A stretch of 64,000 bases of DNA. Origin: Jiangella alkaliphila (GTDB lineage: Bacteria; Actinomycetota; Actinomycetes; Jiangellales; Jiangellaceae). Under the pieces are notes generated by a model that saw only the letters and a program-made list of their open reading frames with translations, did no database searches and was not told the origin of the DNA. The position numbers and the translations under genes were made by a program. Shown one piece after another: positions 1-8,828 of this stretch. The first letter of the stretch is position 1, and each line of letters starts with the position of its first letter. The stretch covers positions 7,224,001 to 7,288,000 of the forward strand of contig NZ_LT629791.1 of NCBI RefSeq assembly GCF_900105925.1, given 5' to 3'.

Positions 1-89
1 CCGGCGCACGCTCTAGACCATCGCCCGCCCTCGAACGCCCGCCTCCGGTCCAAGCGACGTTGTCGGTGGGTCTGGCTATGCTAGTTCGC

Positions 90-1784
90 ATGTTCGATTC
101 GACCGATCGTGCAGCGTCTGGCCACCCGCTGGTGGTGGCGCTGGACGCGGTCGAGTCGGCGATCTCCAGCGTTGACGATGCGCCCACGTGGGGTCTGCGG
201 TCCGATGAGCTGGCCCGGCTGGTGGTGGCCCATGAGGCGCTCACCGCGCGGCTGGCCTCTTTGGGCCTGGGGTTGGTTCGCGAGGCCGACCGGCGCGGGG
301 CCGGCTCGGCTGTGGGGGCGCCGTCGACGGCGGACTGGCTGCGTGATCGGCTGCGGCTGGACCATGGTGTGGCGAAGGGACGGGTCGAGCTGGCCGCCCT
401 GCTTGACGTGGATGGCCCGCTCCTCGATGCCGCGCGCCTGGTCCACCTTGCTGGCGGCGTGACGGGTGTGGACGCTCACCACCGCACCGGCTACCCCGAT
501 CCCACCGCCGATGGGGCCGGTCGGGCCGATACCGACGGCGCGGTCGACACCGACGCGCGGACGGGCCTCGGTGTCCCGGTGGCGGCGTTGCGCGAGCTGT
601 CCCGGGCGGCTCGGCGCCTGCTGCCGTGCACGGCGTGGGCCCTGCGCGACGGCCGCGTCTGTGTCGAGCACGCGCAGGTCATCCGGCGCGCGCTGAAGCG
701 GCTGCCGGCCGGCATCGACGCGATGGTGTGGGCCGAGTGCGAGGCGTTCCTCGCCGTGCACGCCACCCGCCACGACCCGCGCAGCCTGGCCCGGCTCGGC
801 TCCCATCTGGCCACGGCGGTCACCGGAGCACACGACCTGGCCGGTCAGCGCGAACGTGAGGCGACGACGGACGCCGCCGCCGTCGGCGTGGACACCGCTA
901 CCGACGAACCTCACCGGAACGACGACGGCAGGCTGGACGGCGACCGTGGCGAGGAGCGGGCCGAGGCCACGACGATGTTCGGGTTCGCCGACAACGGCGA
1001 CGGCACCGCGCGGGCCTACGGCTGCTTCTCCGCCGAAGCGGCCGACCTGATCACCACCGCGCTGGCGGCGCTGGCCGCTCCGGCTCCCGCGGCCGACGGC
1101 ACCGCGGATCCGCGTGGACACGCCACCCGGATGGGCGACGCACTGGTCGAGCTGTGCCGGCGGGCCATGGACGCCGGCGACCTGCTCCCGGGCGCACGGG
1201 GAGCCCGGCCACACCTCACCATCACGGCGTCACTGGGAACCCTGCGCAAGCAGCCCGGCTGCCCGAAAGCGGTGTCCATGTGGGGCACCCCGATCACGCC
1301 CGAAGCGCTGCGCCGGCTGGCCTGCGACGCCGGCGTCTCCCGGGTGCTCACCGACCCCGCAGGCGTGCCGCTCGACGTGGGCCGGCAGCACCGCACGGTG
1401 ACCCATGGGCAATGGGTCGCGCTCGTGGCTCGCGACCAGGGGTGCGCGTTCCCCGGCTGCGCCCGCCCGGCCGCCTGGACCCAGGCACACCACATCACCC
1501 ACTGGGCCGACGGCGGAACCACCGACCTGAACAACCTGGTGCTGCTCTGCGGGCACCACCACCGCAGCGTCCACCACCGCGGCTGGACCGTCCGCCTCGG
1601 TGCCGACGGCCACCCCGAGCTCATCCCGCCACCGTGGATCGACCCCGCTCGACAGCCACGACGCAACATCTACCACCGCCTCGTCGACGCCGTCGGCACT
1701 GATCCACTACGCCTCGACGCAGCAGCCGGATCACGCCGCACCGGCCCACCCAAGGACCCACCCGACCACGTCCGAGCCGCCTGA
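90..1784 (+). CDS. DUF222 / HNH endonuclease domain protein (13E12 repeat type)
   Basis: A 564-residue protein with an alpha-helical DUF222 region over most of its length and a C-terminal HNH nuclease domain at about residues 450-490. The HNH part shows a zinc-type CAFPGC pair, then AHHITHW, a DLNNLVLLC stretch and a CGHHHRSVHH tail, so the metal and catalytic histidines are all present. Actinobacterial genomes carry many copies of this family, often linked to mobile elements; the physiological role is unknown. I chose the ATG at 90 (MFDSTDRA). In-frame TTG at 60 and ATG at 78 are possible longer starts. The middle (about residues 260-300) is a low-complexity acidic/arginine linker. It stands alone, convergent with the TPR gene downstream. 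Confidence 0.85.
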   Translation: MFDSTDRAASGHPLVVALDAVESAISSVDDAPTWGLRSDELARLVVAHEALTARLASLGLGLVREADRRGAGSAVGAPSTADWLRDRLRLDHGVAKGRVELAALLDVDGPLLDAARLVHLAGGVTGVDAHHRTGYPDPTADGAGRADTDGAVDTDARTGLGVPVAALRELSRAARRLLPCTAWALRDGRVCVEHAQVIRRALKRLPAGIDAMVWAECEAFLAVHATRHDPRSLARLGSHLATAVTGAHDLAGQREREATTDAAAVGVDTATDEPHRNDDGRLDGDRGEERAEATTMFGFADNGDGTARAYGCFSAEAADLITTALAALAAPAPAADGTADPRGHATRMGDALVELCRRAMDAGDLLPGARGARPHLTITASLGTLRKQPGCPKAVSMWGTPITPEALRRLACDAGVSRVLTDPAGVPLDVGRQHRTVTHGQWVALVARDQGCAFPGCARPAAWTQAHHITHWADGGTTDLNNLVLLCGHHHRSVHHRGWTVRLGADGHPELIPPPWIDPARQPRRNIYHRLVDAVGTDPLRLDAAAGSRRTGPPKDPPDHVRAA

Positions 1785-1809
1785 CCAGCCCGGCCAGAAT
1801 GCCGGCTGG
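1785..1809. terminator. Weak GC hairpin after the HNH gene
   Basis: CCAGCCCGGC and GCCGGCTGG pair with one bulged C just after the HNH stop codon. It lies between two convergent genes and could stop transcription from the left. The rest of the gap to 1954 shows nothing recognisable. Confidence 0.4.
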
Positions 1810-1954
1810 CCGATTCCTTGAAGATCACCGTCGTGCGTCGTGCCATGAACGTGGGTGGCACGGCTATCACCGGCGGTGACGACCACCGGCGGGGACAACG
1901 CAGCGGGACGGCGCCTGGGCATCGACCCGCTCCGCCGAGGATCCACGGGACACC

Positions 1955-2452
1955 CTAGCTCCGCGGCTCCACCAACAGGCGGGCGTACGCGGCCATCGAG
2001 CGCTGGTAGCGCGGCAGGTGCCGAGCCAGCGCGCCGACGGCGACGGAGACCGCCTCGCGCTCGCGGCCGGCGTCGGTCAGCGCCAGCGCCAGCACCGCGC
2101 GGACGGCGTCGTCCAGGTGGTCCGAGCCGCGGCCGAGCTCGGCGGTCAGCAGCTCGACGCTCTCCTGCGGCCGGCCGAGGTTGCGGACCGTGCTGGCCAG
2201 CTGGATCACCGCTCGCCGACGGCGCTCGCCCGGCAGCGCTCCGGCAAGGGCCTGCCGGTAGAGCGGCTCGGCGAGGTCGGGCCGGCCGGTCGAGTCGAAC
2301 GCGGCGGCCCGCTCGAACGCCGCGACGGCGCTCCCCTCGGGCAGCTCGGCGGCGAGCCCGTCGATCAGCGCGACGAAGCTCGCCTCGTCGTGGTCGTCGA
2401 TCAGCGCCCAGGCCGCGGCGACCCGGCCTTCCCAGTCCTCGTCGGTGCTCAT
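1955..2452 (-). CDS. Tetratricopeptide repeat protein (TPR_5 type)
   Basis: A 165-residue, soluble, helical protein with alternating A-helix/B-helix TPR-like patterns (AAFERAAAFDSTGRPDLAEP, then RRAVIQLASTVRNLGRPQES). This matches the small actinobacterial TPR_5 family, which is presumed to mediate protein-protein contacts; no enzyme motif is visible. Start chosen at ATG 2452 (MSTDEDWEGR); the reading frame stays open much further upstream, but that part overlaps the DUF3048 gene and is an arginine-rich shadow. It begins 23 bp after the DUF3048 stop, on the same strand, and may end the smpB transcription unit. Confidence 0.75.
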   Translation of the reverse strand: MSTDEDWEGRVAAAWALIDDHDEASFVALIDGLAAELPEGSAVAAFERAAAFDSTGRPDLAEPLYRQALAGALPGERRRRAVIQLASTVRNLGRPQESVELLTAELGRGSDHLDDAVRAVLALALTDAGREREAVSVAVGALARHLPRYQRSMAAYARLLVEPRS

Positions 2453-2475
2453 CGTGCCAGCCTGGCACAGCGGGG

Positions 2476-3486
2476 TCAGCGCAGAGTCACGCCCCCACCG
2501 GGCGGGACCAGCTCGATCCACACCCGGCCCGGCGGCACGTGCAGCGGCGCGCCGGCGGCGTCGGCCAGCGTCAGCGGCGCCGCCAGCGACGCCTTGGACC
2601 AGGTGCCGTCGACGGCGGTCCCGGCGGTGAGCAGCGTCGCGGCACCAGAGCCGACGAGGACGGTCTCGGGCACCGGGTTGCCGGCCGGGTCCTCGTAGCC
2701 GGCGTCGCGCAGCTCGATCCGCAGCACCAGCACCGTCGCCGGCCCGAACCGGTCGGCCTCGGCCGCGTGGTCGCGGTCGAGCACCCAGACGCCGTCGGAC
2801 CAGGTCCAGCTCGAGGTGCGGGCGGCGGAGAACTTCACGTCGGCACCGCCGACCGGCTGACCCGCGGGTGCGGCGCCCCACGGCAAATAGGGGCCGGTAG
2901 CGACGCCGATGCCGGCGGGCAGGCTGGCCAGTGCCTCGGCCGGGTCGAGCATGACGTTGTACGGCTCGGGCCGGCTGTGGTCGCGCGACAGGCCGTTGCC
3001 GCCGCCGGTCAGCACCGTGACACCGGCCTCGTCCAGCGCCCGGAGCACCCGCTCCGCACCACCCGACGCGACCAGCACGCCACCAGCCGGCAGCGCGATG
3101 CCGGCGTCGGTGGTGCGCACCGACCGCACCGGCCCGGCGACCGGCGGCATCGTCGACTGGAACAGCGCGGCCAGCCGGGTCAGCCCGCCCTCGACCAGCT
3201 CCTCGACGACGAGATCGGCAGCGGCCAGGCCGAGCTGCGGCTCCGCGGACCCGGTGTTGTCGATCTTCACGACCAGCGCCGGCGTCGCGGCGTCGGCGGC
3301 CGACGGCGCGGGCAGGCCGGTCAGCGGCCAGGCCGGCGCAGGCGTAGGCGTAGGCGTCGGAGTGGCAGACGAGGGCGGCGCAGACGGCGACGGCGACGGC
3401 GCCGCGGTGTCGCCGCTACAGCCGCCGACCAGCGTCAACGCCAGGAGCAGGGCCGACGCCGCCGGGACCGGCCGCCACGGACTCAC
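2476..3486 (-). CDS. DUF3048 domain lipoprotein
   Basis: A 336-residue protein starting at GTG 3486, 7 nt after the smpB stop. The N terminus is a lipoprotein signal (LLALTLVGGC), so it should be lipidated and held at the outer face of the membrane. A Thr/Pro/Ser-rich tether (about residues 25-60) leads into a DUF3048 (YerB-like) domain beginning near VVKIDNTGSAEPQLGL and containing the PVRSVRTTD signature, followed by the C-terminal DUF3048 half. The family is widespread in Gram-positive bacteria and its function is not known. Its place behind smpB suggests it is co-transcribed with smpB, not functionally linked. Confidence 0.85.
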   Translation of the reverse strand: MSPWRPVPAASALLLALTLVGGCSGDTAAPSPSPSAPPSSATPTPTPTPAPAWPLTGLPAPSAADAATPALVVKIDNTGSAEPQLGLAAADLVVEELVEGGLTRLAALFQSTMPPVAGPVRSVRTTDAGIALPAGGVLVASGGAERVLRALDEAGVTVLTGGGNGLSRDHSRPEPYNVMLDPAEALASLPAGIGVATGPYLPWGAAPAGQPVGGADVKFSAARTSSWTWSDGVWVLDRDHAAEADRFGPATVLVLRIELRDAGYEDPAGNPVPETVLVGSGAATLLTAGTAVDGTWSKASLAAPLTLADAAGAPLHVPPGRVWIELVPPGGGVTLR

Positions 3487-3493
3487 CGCGGGC

Positions 3494-3967
3494 TCAGCGC
3501 TTGCGCCGGGCGTTCGCCATGGCCCGCTCGGCCTCGCGCTTGGCCTCGCGCTCGGCCAGCGTGTGCCGCTTGTCGTAGGACTTCTTGCCGCGGGCCAGCG
3601 CCAGCTCGATCTTCGCGTAGCCGTCCTTGAAGTACAGCGACAACGGCACCAGCGTGAACCCGGTCTCGCGGGTCTTGCCGATGAGGCGGCTGATCTCGTC
3701 CTTGCGCAGCAGCAGCTTGCGCGCCCGCCGCGGCGCGTGGTTGTTCCACGTGCCGAGGTCGTACTCGGGGATGTGGACGTTGCGCAGCCACACCTCACCG
3801 TCGCGGACCTCGGCGAATCCGTCGACCAGGGACGCCTTGCCGGCCCGCAACGCCTTCACCTCGGTGCCGGTGAGGACGATGCCGGCCTCGTAGGTGTCGT
3901 CGATGTGGTAGTCGTGGCGGGCCTTGCGGTTCTGGGCCACCACGGTGCGTCCGCGCTCTCGTGCCAT
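3494..3967 (-). CDS. smpB: SsrA-binding protein SmpB
   Basis: SmpB binds tmRNA (SsrA) and brings it to ribosomes stalled on broken mRNA. The 157-residue protein has the family hallmarks: [11 protein letters not shown] near the N terminus, the [14 protein letters not shown] core, a [14 protein letters not shown] segment, and the basic C-terminal tail ([19 protein letters not shown]) that mimics the tmRNA anticodon arm. Length is normal for the family. It follows the M23 peptidase gene by 42 bp on the same strand. No tmRNA gene is visible next to it. Confidence 0.97.
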   Translation of the reverse strand: MARERGRTVVAQNRKARHDYHIDDTYEAGIVLTGTEVKALRAGKASLVDGFAEVRDGEVWLRNVHIPEYDLGTWNNHAPRRARKLLLRKDEISRLIGKTRETGFTLVPLSLYFKDGYAKIELALARGKKSYDKRHTLAEREAKREAERAMANARRKR

Positions 3968-4009
3968 GCCCCAAGGATCGCATTTCCGGGGCCGTTGGGA
4001 CGACTGCGT

Positions 4010-5455
4010 TTAGCTGCCGAGGTAGTTCATCGGGTTCACGCGCTCGCCGCCGACGTAGAGCATGAAGTGCAGGTGGCACGCGGTCGAGCTGCCGGTCGTG
4101 CCGGAGTAGCCGATGACCTCGCCCTGCGCGACGCTCTCGCCGTCGCTGACGGCGAACCGGGACAGGTGGCTGTACGTCGTGACCATGCCCGGGTGGGCGA
4201 CGGCGACCTGGTTGCCGTACGCGCCCCGGTAGTACGCCCACTCGACGGTGCCCGCGGCGGCCGCGCGGATCGGCGTGCCGCAGTAGGCCCGGAAGTCGGT
4301 GCCGTCGTGCAGCTTGTAGACGCCGGTGACCGGGTGGACGCGCATGCCGTAGGGCGAGGTGACGTACGGGTTCGCGGTCGGGAAGGCCAGCGTCACGGAG
4401 CCGCCGCCACCGCCGCCGCTGTCGTCGTCCCCGCCGCCTCCGCCGGAGCCGCCCCCGCCGCCTCCGCCACCGCCGCCGCCGTTGTCCTGCTCGGCCTGCT
4501 CCTGTTCGGCCTGCTCCTGCTCGGCCTGCTCCTGCTGCTGGCGCTGGATCTCGGCGATCTCGGCCTCGATCTGGTCCCGCTCGGCCGCCCACGCCGCCGT
4601 CTGCGCCTGGTCGTCGACCTGCGCGGCCGATGCCGCCGTCACCGCGCCGTCGCGGGCGGCGACCAGCTGGTCGACCTCGGCCTTCGCCGCCGCCGCGGCG
4701 TCGCTGGCGGCCTGCGCCGCGGCGCGCGCGGCCTCGGCCTCCCGCTCGCGCTCCTCGGTGGCCTGCAGCGTCACCGCCGCCTCCTGGCGGGCCACCTCGG
4801 CAGCCGCCTCCAGGTCCTCGAAGACGACACGCTCGTTGGCCAGCTCGGCGCGGTCGTCCTTGAGGTCGGACATGATGCTGTTCTCGGCCGTCAGCACCGA
4901 CGTCGACGCCGCGGCGCGCGCGGCCAGCTCGTCCATGCTGTCGGCCTGCATGAGGATGGTGAGGCTGGCGAGGTCGGCGCCGACGCCGCGGGTGTAGGCC
5001 TGCACGGCGACCTGGCTGATCGACGCCCGCTTGCCGTCGATCCGCTCGGTGACGTCGTCGATCTTCGCGAGCTGGTCGGCCACCTTCTGCTCCGCCTCGG
5101 CCAGCTTGTCAGCCGCTGCCTCGTCCGCCGCCCGCGCCGCCGCGACCTCGCCGCGCGCGACCTCGAGCTGGTAGTCCGCGGTGGCCACGCCCTGCTGGGC
5201 GGTGGCCAGGGTCGCCTCCGCGGCCGGCAGCTGCGCCGTCGCCGCCTGGTACGCCGCTGTGGCGTCGGCGAGCGCCTGGGTGGAGTGGGCGAGCTCGTCC
5301 TGGGCGTGCGCCAGGCTGTTCTGGGCCTCCTTCAGACGCTCTTCGGCGTCGGACGTGGCCCAGGCCTGGTTCAGACCGGTGCAGAGAACGCCGACGATGA
5401 CGGCGACCACGGTCAGCCGTCGCACCCACGACGTCTCATTTGTCACAGCCTTCAC
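4010..5455 (-). CDS. Secreted coiled-coil M23 (LytM) peptidase, probable FtsEX-type hydrolase
   Basis: A 481-residue exported peptidoglycan hydrolase candidate. Order: signal sequence (residues about 8-33, ending near NQAWA), a long Ala/Glu/Gln-rich coiled coil (about 35-320), a QEQAEQEQAEQ run, a glycine tract (about 325-350), then a LytM/M23 domain. The zinc site looks complete: HDGTDF, YSHLS and HLHF. EnvC, PcsB and RipC proteins, which FtsEX activates, share the coiled-coil-plus-hydrolase plan, and ftsEX lies upstream on the same strand about 7 kb away. Start set at GTG 5455 because GAAGGGGG lies about 8 nt before it; a TTG at 5497 is unlikely. Confidence 0.88.
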   Translation of the reverse strand: MKAVTNETSWVRRLTVVAVIVGVLCTGLNQAWATSDAEERLKEAQNSLAHAQDELAHSTQALADATAAYQAATAQLPAAEATLATAQQGVATADYQLEVARGEVAAARAADEAAADKLAEAEQKVADQLAKIDDVTERIDGKRASISQVAVQAYTRGVGADLASLTILMQADSMDELAARAAASTSVLTAENSIMSDLKDDRAELANERVVFEDLEAAAEVARQEAAVTLQATEEREREAEAARAAAQAASDAAAAAKAEVDQLVAARDGAVTAASAAQVDDQAQTAAWAAERDQIEAEIAEIQRQQQEQAEQEQAEQEQAEQDNGGGGGGGGGGGSGGGGGDDDSGGGGGGSVTLAFPTANPYVTSPYGMRVHPVTGVYKLHDGTDFRAYCGTPIRAAAAGTVEWAYYRGAYGNQVAVAHPGMVTTYSHLSRFAVSDGESVAQGEVIGYSGTTGSSTACHLHFMLYVGGERVNPMNYLGS

Positions 5456-5560
5456 AGCGGCCCCCTTCGCACCACTCGTGCATGACCGTAACACCAATCA
5501 CTCTGGCCGCGCAGGAGGCCGCGATAACTACATCACTGTCATTTCCGCTGAGAGCGGCCA

Positions 5561-5588
5561 TGTCAGGCGCGTGTCAGGAGGGTGTCAG
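5561..5588 (+). promoter_or_regulatory. Three TGTCAG direct repeats with 11-bp spacing
   Basis: TGTCAG occurs at 5561, 5572 and 5583, exactly one helical turn apart, in the 190-bp gap between the divergent M23 and MmpL genes. OmpR/PhoB-family response regulators commonly bind direct repeats with this spacing. Which gene is controlled, and by which regulator, is inference. Confidence 0.5.
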
Positions 5589-5646
5589 CCCGGGCGTCGA
5601 TGGTGGTCGCGAACCATAGGACGCCGCTGAGTGGAGAAATGAAGCA

Positions 5647-7797
5647 ATGAGAATGTTCGCTGCGCTGGGCCGTTATGTCGCCCGTCATCCGTGGCAGGTC
5701 ATCATCGCGTGGGTCGTGCTGGCGGCCGCGGTGATCGCCACCGCCCCCGCCCTCACCTCCACCACCGACGAGGCAGAGTTCCTGCCCGACCACTACGAGT
5801 CGATCCAGGCCGCCGAGCTGCAGTCCGATGCCTTCCCGGACCGCACCGAGACGGCCGCGATCATGGTGTTCGACCGCGACGACGGCGAGCCGCTGACCGA
5901 CGACGACGTCGCGAACGTCGAGCGGATCACGAGCGAGCTGGGCGACCTCGGGCTGCCCGAGCTCGGCGCGTTCACCGCGAACGACCCGTCGGAGAACCGG
6001 CTGGTCCAGACCTCGACCATCAGCCTGGCCCAGGACGCCGACCCGTTCGGCGAAGAGATCCTCGACAGCGTCCGTGACCTGCGTGACGAGGCCGAACCGC
6101 TGCTGGACGGCACCGGCCTGCGCATGGGCGTTACCGGGTCGGCCGCGCAGAACCTGGACTCCCAGGAAGCGGCCTCCAACGCCGAGGCGATCGTCGGCGC
6201 GGTCACGGTGCTGCTCATCCTGGGCCTGCTGCTGATCATCTTCCGCAGCCCGATCATCGCGTTGATGCCGATCGTCGTGGTCGCGGTCATCTCGCAGGTG
6301 GCGACCGGGCTGATCGGCTGGGCCAACGAGGCCTTCGACCTGCAGGCCGACTCGTCCATCACGGTGATCCTGATCGTGGTGCTCTACGGCATCGGCACCG
6401 ACTACATCCTGTTCTTCCTGTTCCGCTACCGCGAAGCACTCAGGCAGGGCCTGGACAGCAAGACCGCCGTCAGCCACGCCATCGAACGCGCCGGCGAGGC
6501 CATCGCCTCGGCCGGCGGCGCCGTCATCGTCGCGTTCATGGCGCTCGTCCTGTCCACCCTGGGCATCTTCCGCTCCATCGGCCCCGCCCTGGCCATCGCC
6601 GTCGCCGTCACTGTGCTCGCCGCGCTCACCCTGGTCCCCGCAATCGTGTCGCTGCTCGGCACCAAGGTGTTCTGGCCCTCCAAGGCGTGGAAGACCGAGC
6701 CCAAGGCCGCCCGGTTCGGCGCCGTCGGCGACTCCCTGGGCCGCCACCCGGTCCGCTTCGCCGTCGTGTCCGGCCTCGTCCTCGCCGGCCTCACCGTGCT
6801 CGCGTTCGGGTTCAAGCCCACGTTCGACCTGTCCGACACCGGCGTCCCCGCCGACGCCGAGTCCTCCGTCGCGCTGGAGACCCTCCAGACCGGCCTCCCA
6901 CCGGGCGCGACCGACCCGACCACGGTGTTCCTGCACAGCACCACCGGCGACCAGCTGGACGACTCCGCCCTCACCGACTTCGGCGCCGCCCTCGGTGACG
7001 CGACCGGGGTCGCCCAGGTCGCCGACCCGGTGCCGTCCGAGGACGGGACCTCGGCCGTCTACAGCGTCGTGCTCGACTCCGACCCCACCTCCGACGCCTC
7101 CATGCAGAACGTCGAAGGACCCATCCGCGACACCGCCCACAACGCCGCACCCAACGGCACCGAAGCACTCGTCGGCGGCACCACCTCAGTGTTCGTCGAC
7201 CTCCAAGACGCGATGAACCGCGACTACTCCGTCGTCTTCCCCGTCGCCGCCCTCATCATCATGATCATCCTCGCCGTGCTGCTGCGCAGCCTCGTCGCAC
7301 CCTGGTACCTCATGGCCTCCGTCGGGCTCGGCTTCGGCGCCACCCTCGGCGCCACCGTGCTGCTGTTCCAGACCATCCAAGGCGACGACGGACTCATCTT
7401 CATGCTGCCCATCTACATCTACCTCTTCGTCGTCGCCCTCGGCACCGACTACAACATCCTCATGGTCGCCCGCCTACGCGAAGAAGCCCGCAACGGCCTC
7501 GAACCACGCCAAGCCGCCGCCATGGCCGTCAGACACGCCGGACCCACCGTCGCCGCCGCCGGCGTCATCCTCGCCGGCACCTTCGCCTCACTCATGCTCG
7601 GAGGCAACGCCCTCCTCGTCTCCATGGGCTTCGCCATCTCCTTCGGCATCGCCGTCGCCGCCTTCATCATGGCCATGTTCTTCACCCCAGCACTCACCGC
7701 ACTCATCGGGCACGCCGCCTGGTGGCCCGGCCACGGTGAACGCCGCCGTGAGCCGGCCGAGGAGGACGAGAACCAGCTGGTCCGCTCGGCCGACTGA
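5647..7797 (+). CDS. MMPL/RND family transporter
   Basis: A 716-residue inner-membrane transporter of the MmpL (RND) superfamily, which exports lipids, siderophores or drugs using the proton gradient. It has the expected plan: one N-terminal membrane helix (WQVIIAWVVLAAAVI), an external loop, five or six helices including YGIGTDYILFFLFRYRE, then a second half repeating the plan with VALGTDYNILMVARLREE. The GTDY aspartates in both halves fit the proton-relay motif of the family. GGAG lies 10-12 nt before ATG 5647. Codon choice shifts inside the gene: the 5' part prefers GAG, CAG and CTG, the 3' part (from about 6430-7100 on) uses GAA, CAA and CTC freely. The substrate is unknown. Confidence 0.92.
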   Translation: MRMFAALGRYVARHPWQVIIAWVVLAAAVIATAPALTSTTDEAEFLPDHYESIQAAELQSDAFPDRTETAAIMVFDRDDGEPLTDDDVANVERITSELGDLGLPELGAFTANDPSENRLVQTSTISLAQDADPFGEEILDSVRDLRDEAEPLLDGTGLRMGVTGSAAQNLDSQEAASNAEAIVGAVTVLLILGLLLIIFRSPIIALMPIVVVAVISQVATGLIGWANEAFDLQADSSITVILIVVLYGIGTDYILFFLFRYREALRQGLDSKTAVSHAIERAGEAIASAGGAVIVAFMALVLSTLGIFRSIGPALAIAVAVTVLAALTLVPAIVSLLGTKVFWPSKAWKTEPKAARFGAVGDSLGRHPVRFAVVSGLVLAGLTVLAFGFKPTFDLSDTGVPADAESSVALETLQTGLPPGATDPTTVFLHSTTGDQLDDSALTDFGAALGDATGVAQVADPVPSEDGTSAVYSVVLDSDPTSDASMQNVEGPIRDTAHNAAPNGTEALVGGTTSVFVDLQDAMNRDYSVVFPVAALIIMIILAVLLRSLVAPWYLMASVGLGFGATLGATVLLFQTIQGDDGLIFMLPIYIYLFVVALGTDYNILMVARLREEARNGLEPRQAAAMAVRHAGPTVAAAGVILAGTFASLMLGGNALLVSMGFAISFGIAVAAFIMAMFFTPALTALIGHAAWWPGHGERRREPAEEDENQLVRSAD

Positions 7798-7805
7798 CGA
7801 CGGGA

Positions 7806-7844
7806 GGGACGGGCTCAGCCGCGCTCGGCGGTTGAGCCCGTCCC
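7806..7844. terminator. Bidirectional hairpin between convergent genes
   Basis: GGGACGGGCTCA (7806-7817) pairs perfectly with TGAGCCCGTCCC (7833-7844), with a further small GCC/GGC pairing inside the loop. It lies between the MmpL stop (7797) and the end of the DUF3060 gene and includes that gene's stop codon at 7815. Confidence 0.75.
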
Positions 7845-8801
7845 GTTCACGACGACGTCCGGGTCGCCCTGGTAGACGACCCGGCAGCCGGCGCCGTTGA
7901 CGACGATCGAGGCCGCCGACTGCACCGAGACGTCGGCGTCGTCGCCGTTCACCGAGACGGTGCCGCACTCGCCGACGAGGTCGATCGCCGCGCCGGCGCC
8001 GTTGATCGCGATGTCCTGGCCGGCGCAGTCGAAGGTGCCGGTGACGCCGTCCTCCTCGAAGACCCCCGGCGCTGCCTGGACGGTACCGGGGTCCGGCTCG
8101 CCGGCCTCGCCGACGGCGGTGAACGTCCAGACCCCGGTCTCGCCGGCGATGGTCAGCGACGTACCGCTGCAGGTCAGGGTCGTCTGGCCGGTCGGGACGA
8201 TGGCCGCCACCACGTCCTGCATCGGGCGGCTCTCGTCGAAGCCGGACGCGCTCAGTCGCACGCTGCCGCTCGAGTCGTCGACGACGAACTCGTACGCCTC
8301 GCCCTGGCCGAGGTAGCGGCCTTCGGCGGTGCCGACGACGGTCGCCGTTCCGGTCGCCTGAGTGCCGCCGACGTCGAGGGTCACCTGGAACGGCAGCGAG
8401 CCGTCGTCCTCGACCGTCCAGCGGTTGTCCGCGGTGAGCTCCGCCGTCAGGCTGCCGCCGCCGGAGAACACCAGGTCGCCGGCCGGCCCGGCGGGCTCCA
8501 GCGTGGACAGCCGCCAGGTCCCGGCCGGGCACGTCGCCGGATCGTCGGGCGCCGCGGTGTCGGGCGGCGGGTCCGCGGGCGGGTCCGCCGGCACGTCCTC
8601 GGACGGCGTGGGGTCGCCGGTCACGTCCGGCGCGCCGGAGGTGTCCTCGGCGGGTGCCGCCGGGGCGTCGTCGGCCGCGGAGCCGGAGTCGGCACCGCAT
8701 CCGGCGACGAGAACGGCGCAGAGCCCGGCCAGCGCAAGCGCGGCGAGGCTCGTCGAGAGCTTGACAGGGGTGGATCGCGATGCTGTTGTTAGACCGCTCA
8801 C
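7815..8801 (-). CDS. DUF3060 domain lipoprotein
   Basis: A 328-residue exported lipoprotein. The N terminus carries a signal helix and lipobox (AVLVAGC) at about residues 28-35, followed by an acidic Pro/Asp/Ala tether (about 36-85). A middle beta-rich region has two paired halves (WRLSTLEPAGPAGDLVFSGG and a TLTCSGTSLTI strand). The last 80 residues match DUF3060: FDCAGQDIAINGAG, VSVNGDDADVSV, IVVNGAGCRVVY and DVVVNGTGS, a repeating beta-strand pattern. DUF3060 function is unknown and it is mostly found in mycobacterial and related lipoproteins. Start is GTG 8801, only 27 bp from the divergent PadR start, so both are probably controlled from the same short region. Confidence 0.82.
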   Translation of the reverse strand: MSGLTTASRSTPVKLSTSLAALALAGLCAVLVAGCGADSGSAADDAPAAPAEDTSGAPDVTGDPTPSEDVPADPPADPPPDTAAPDDPATCPAGTWRLSTLEPAGPAGDLVFSGGGSLTAELTADNRWTVEDDGSLPFQVTLDVGGTQATGTATVVGTAEGRYLGQGEAYEFVVDDSSGSVRLSASGFDESRPMQDVVAAIVPTGQTTLTCSGTSLTIAGETGVWTFTAVGEAGEPDPGTVQAAPGVFEEDGVTGTFDCAGQDIAINGAGAAIDLVGECGTVSVNGDDADVSVQSAASIVVNGAGCRVVYQGDPDVVVNGTGSTAERG

Positions 8802-8810
8802 CGTTACAGA

Positions 8811-8821
8811 CTAACAGTTAG
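8811..8821. promoter_or_regulatory. Candidate PadR operator palindrome
   Basis: CTAAC-A-GTTAG, an inverted repeat with 5-bp arms, lies in the 27-bp gap between the divergent DUF3060 and padR starts, 7 bp before the padR GTG. PadR-family regulators often repress their own operon from such sites. Binding is inferred. Confidence 0.45.
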
Positions 8822-8828
8822 GTATTCC

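Noticed and set aside
3968-4009. tmRNA gene next to smpB
   Set aside because: The gaps around smpB are too short and no tRNA-like ends are present.
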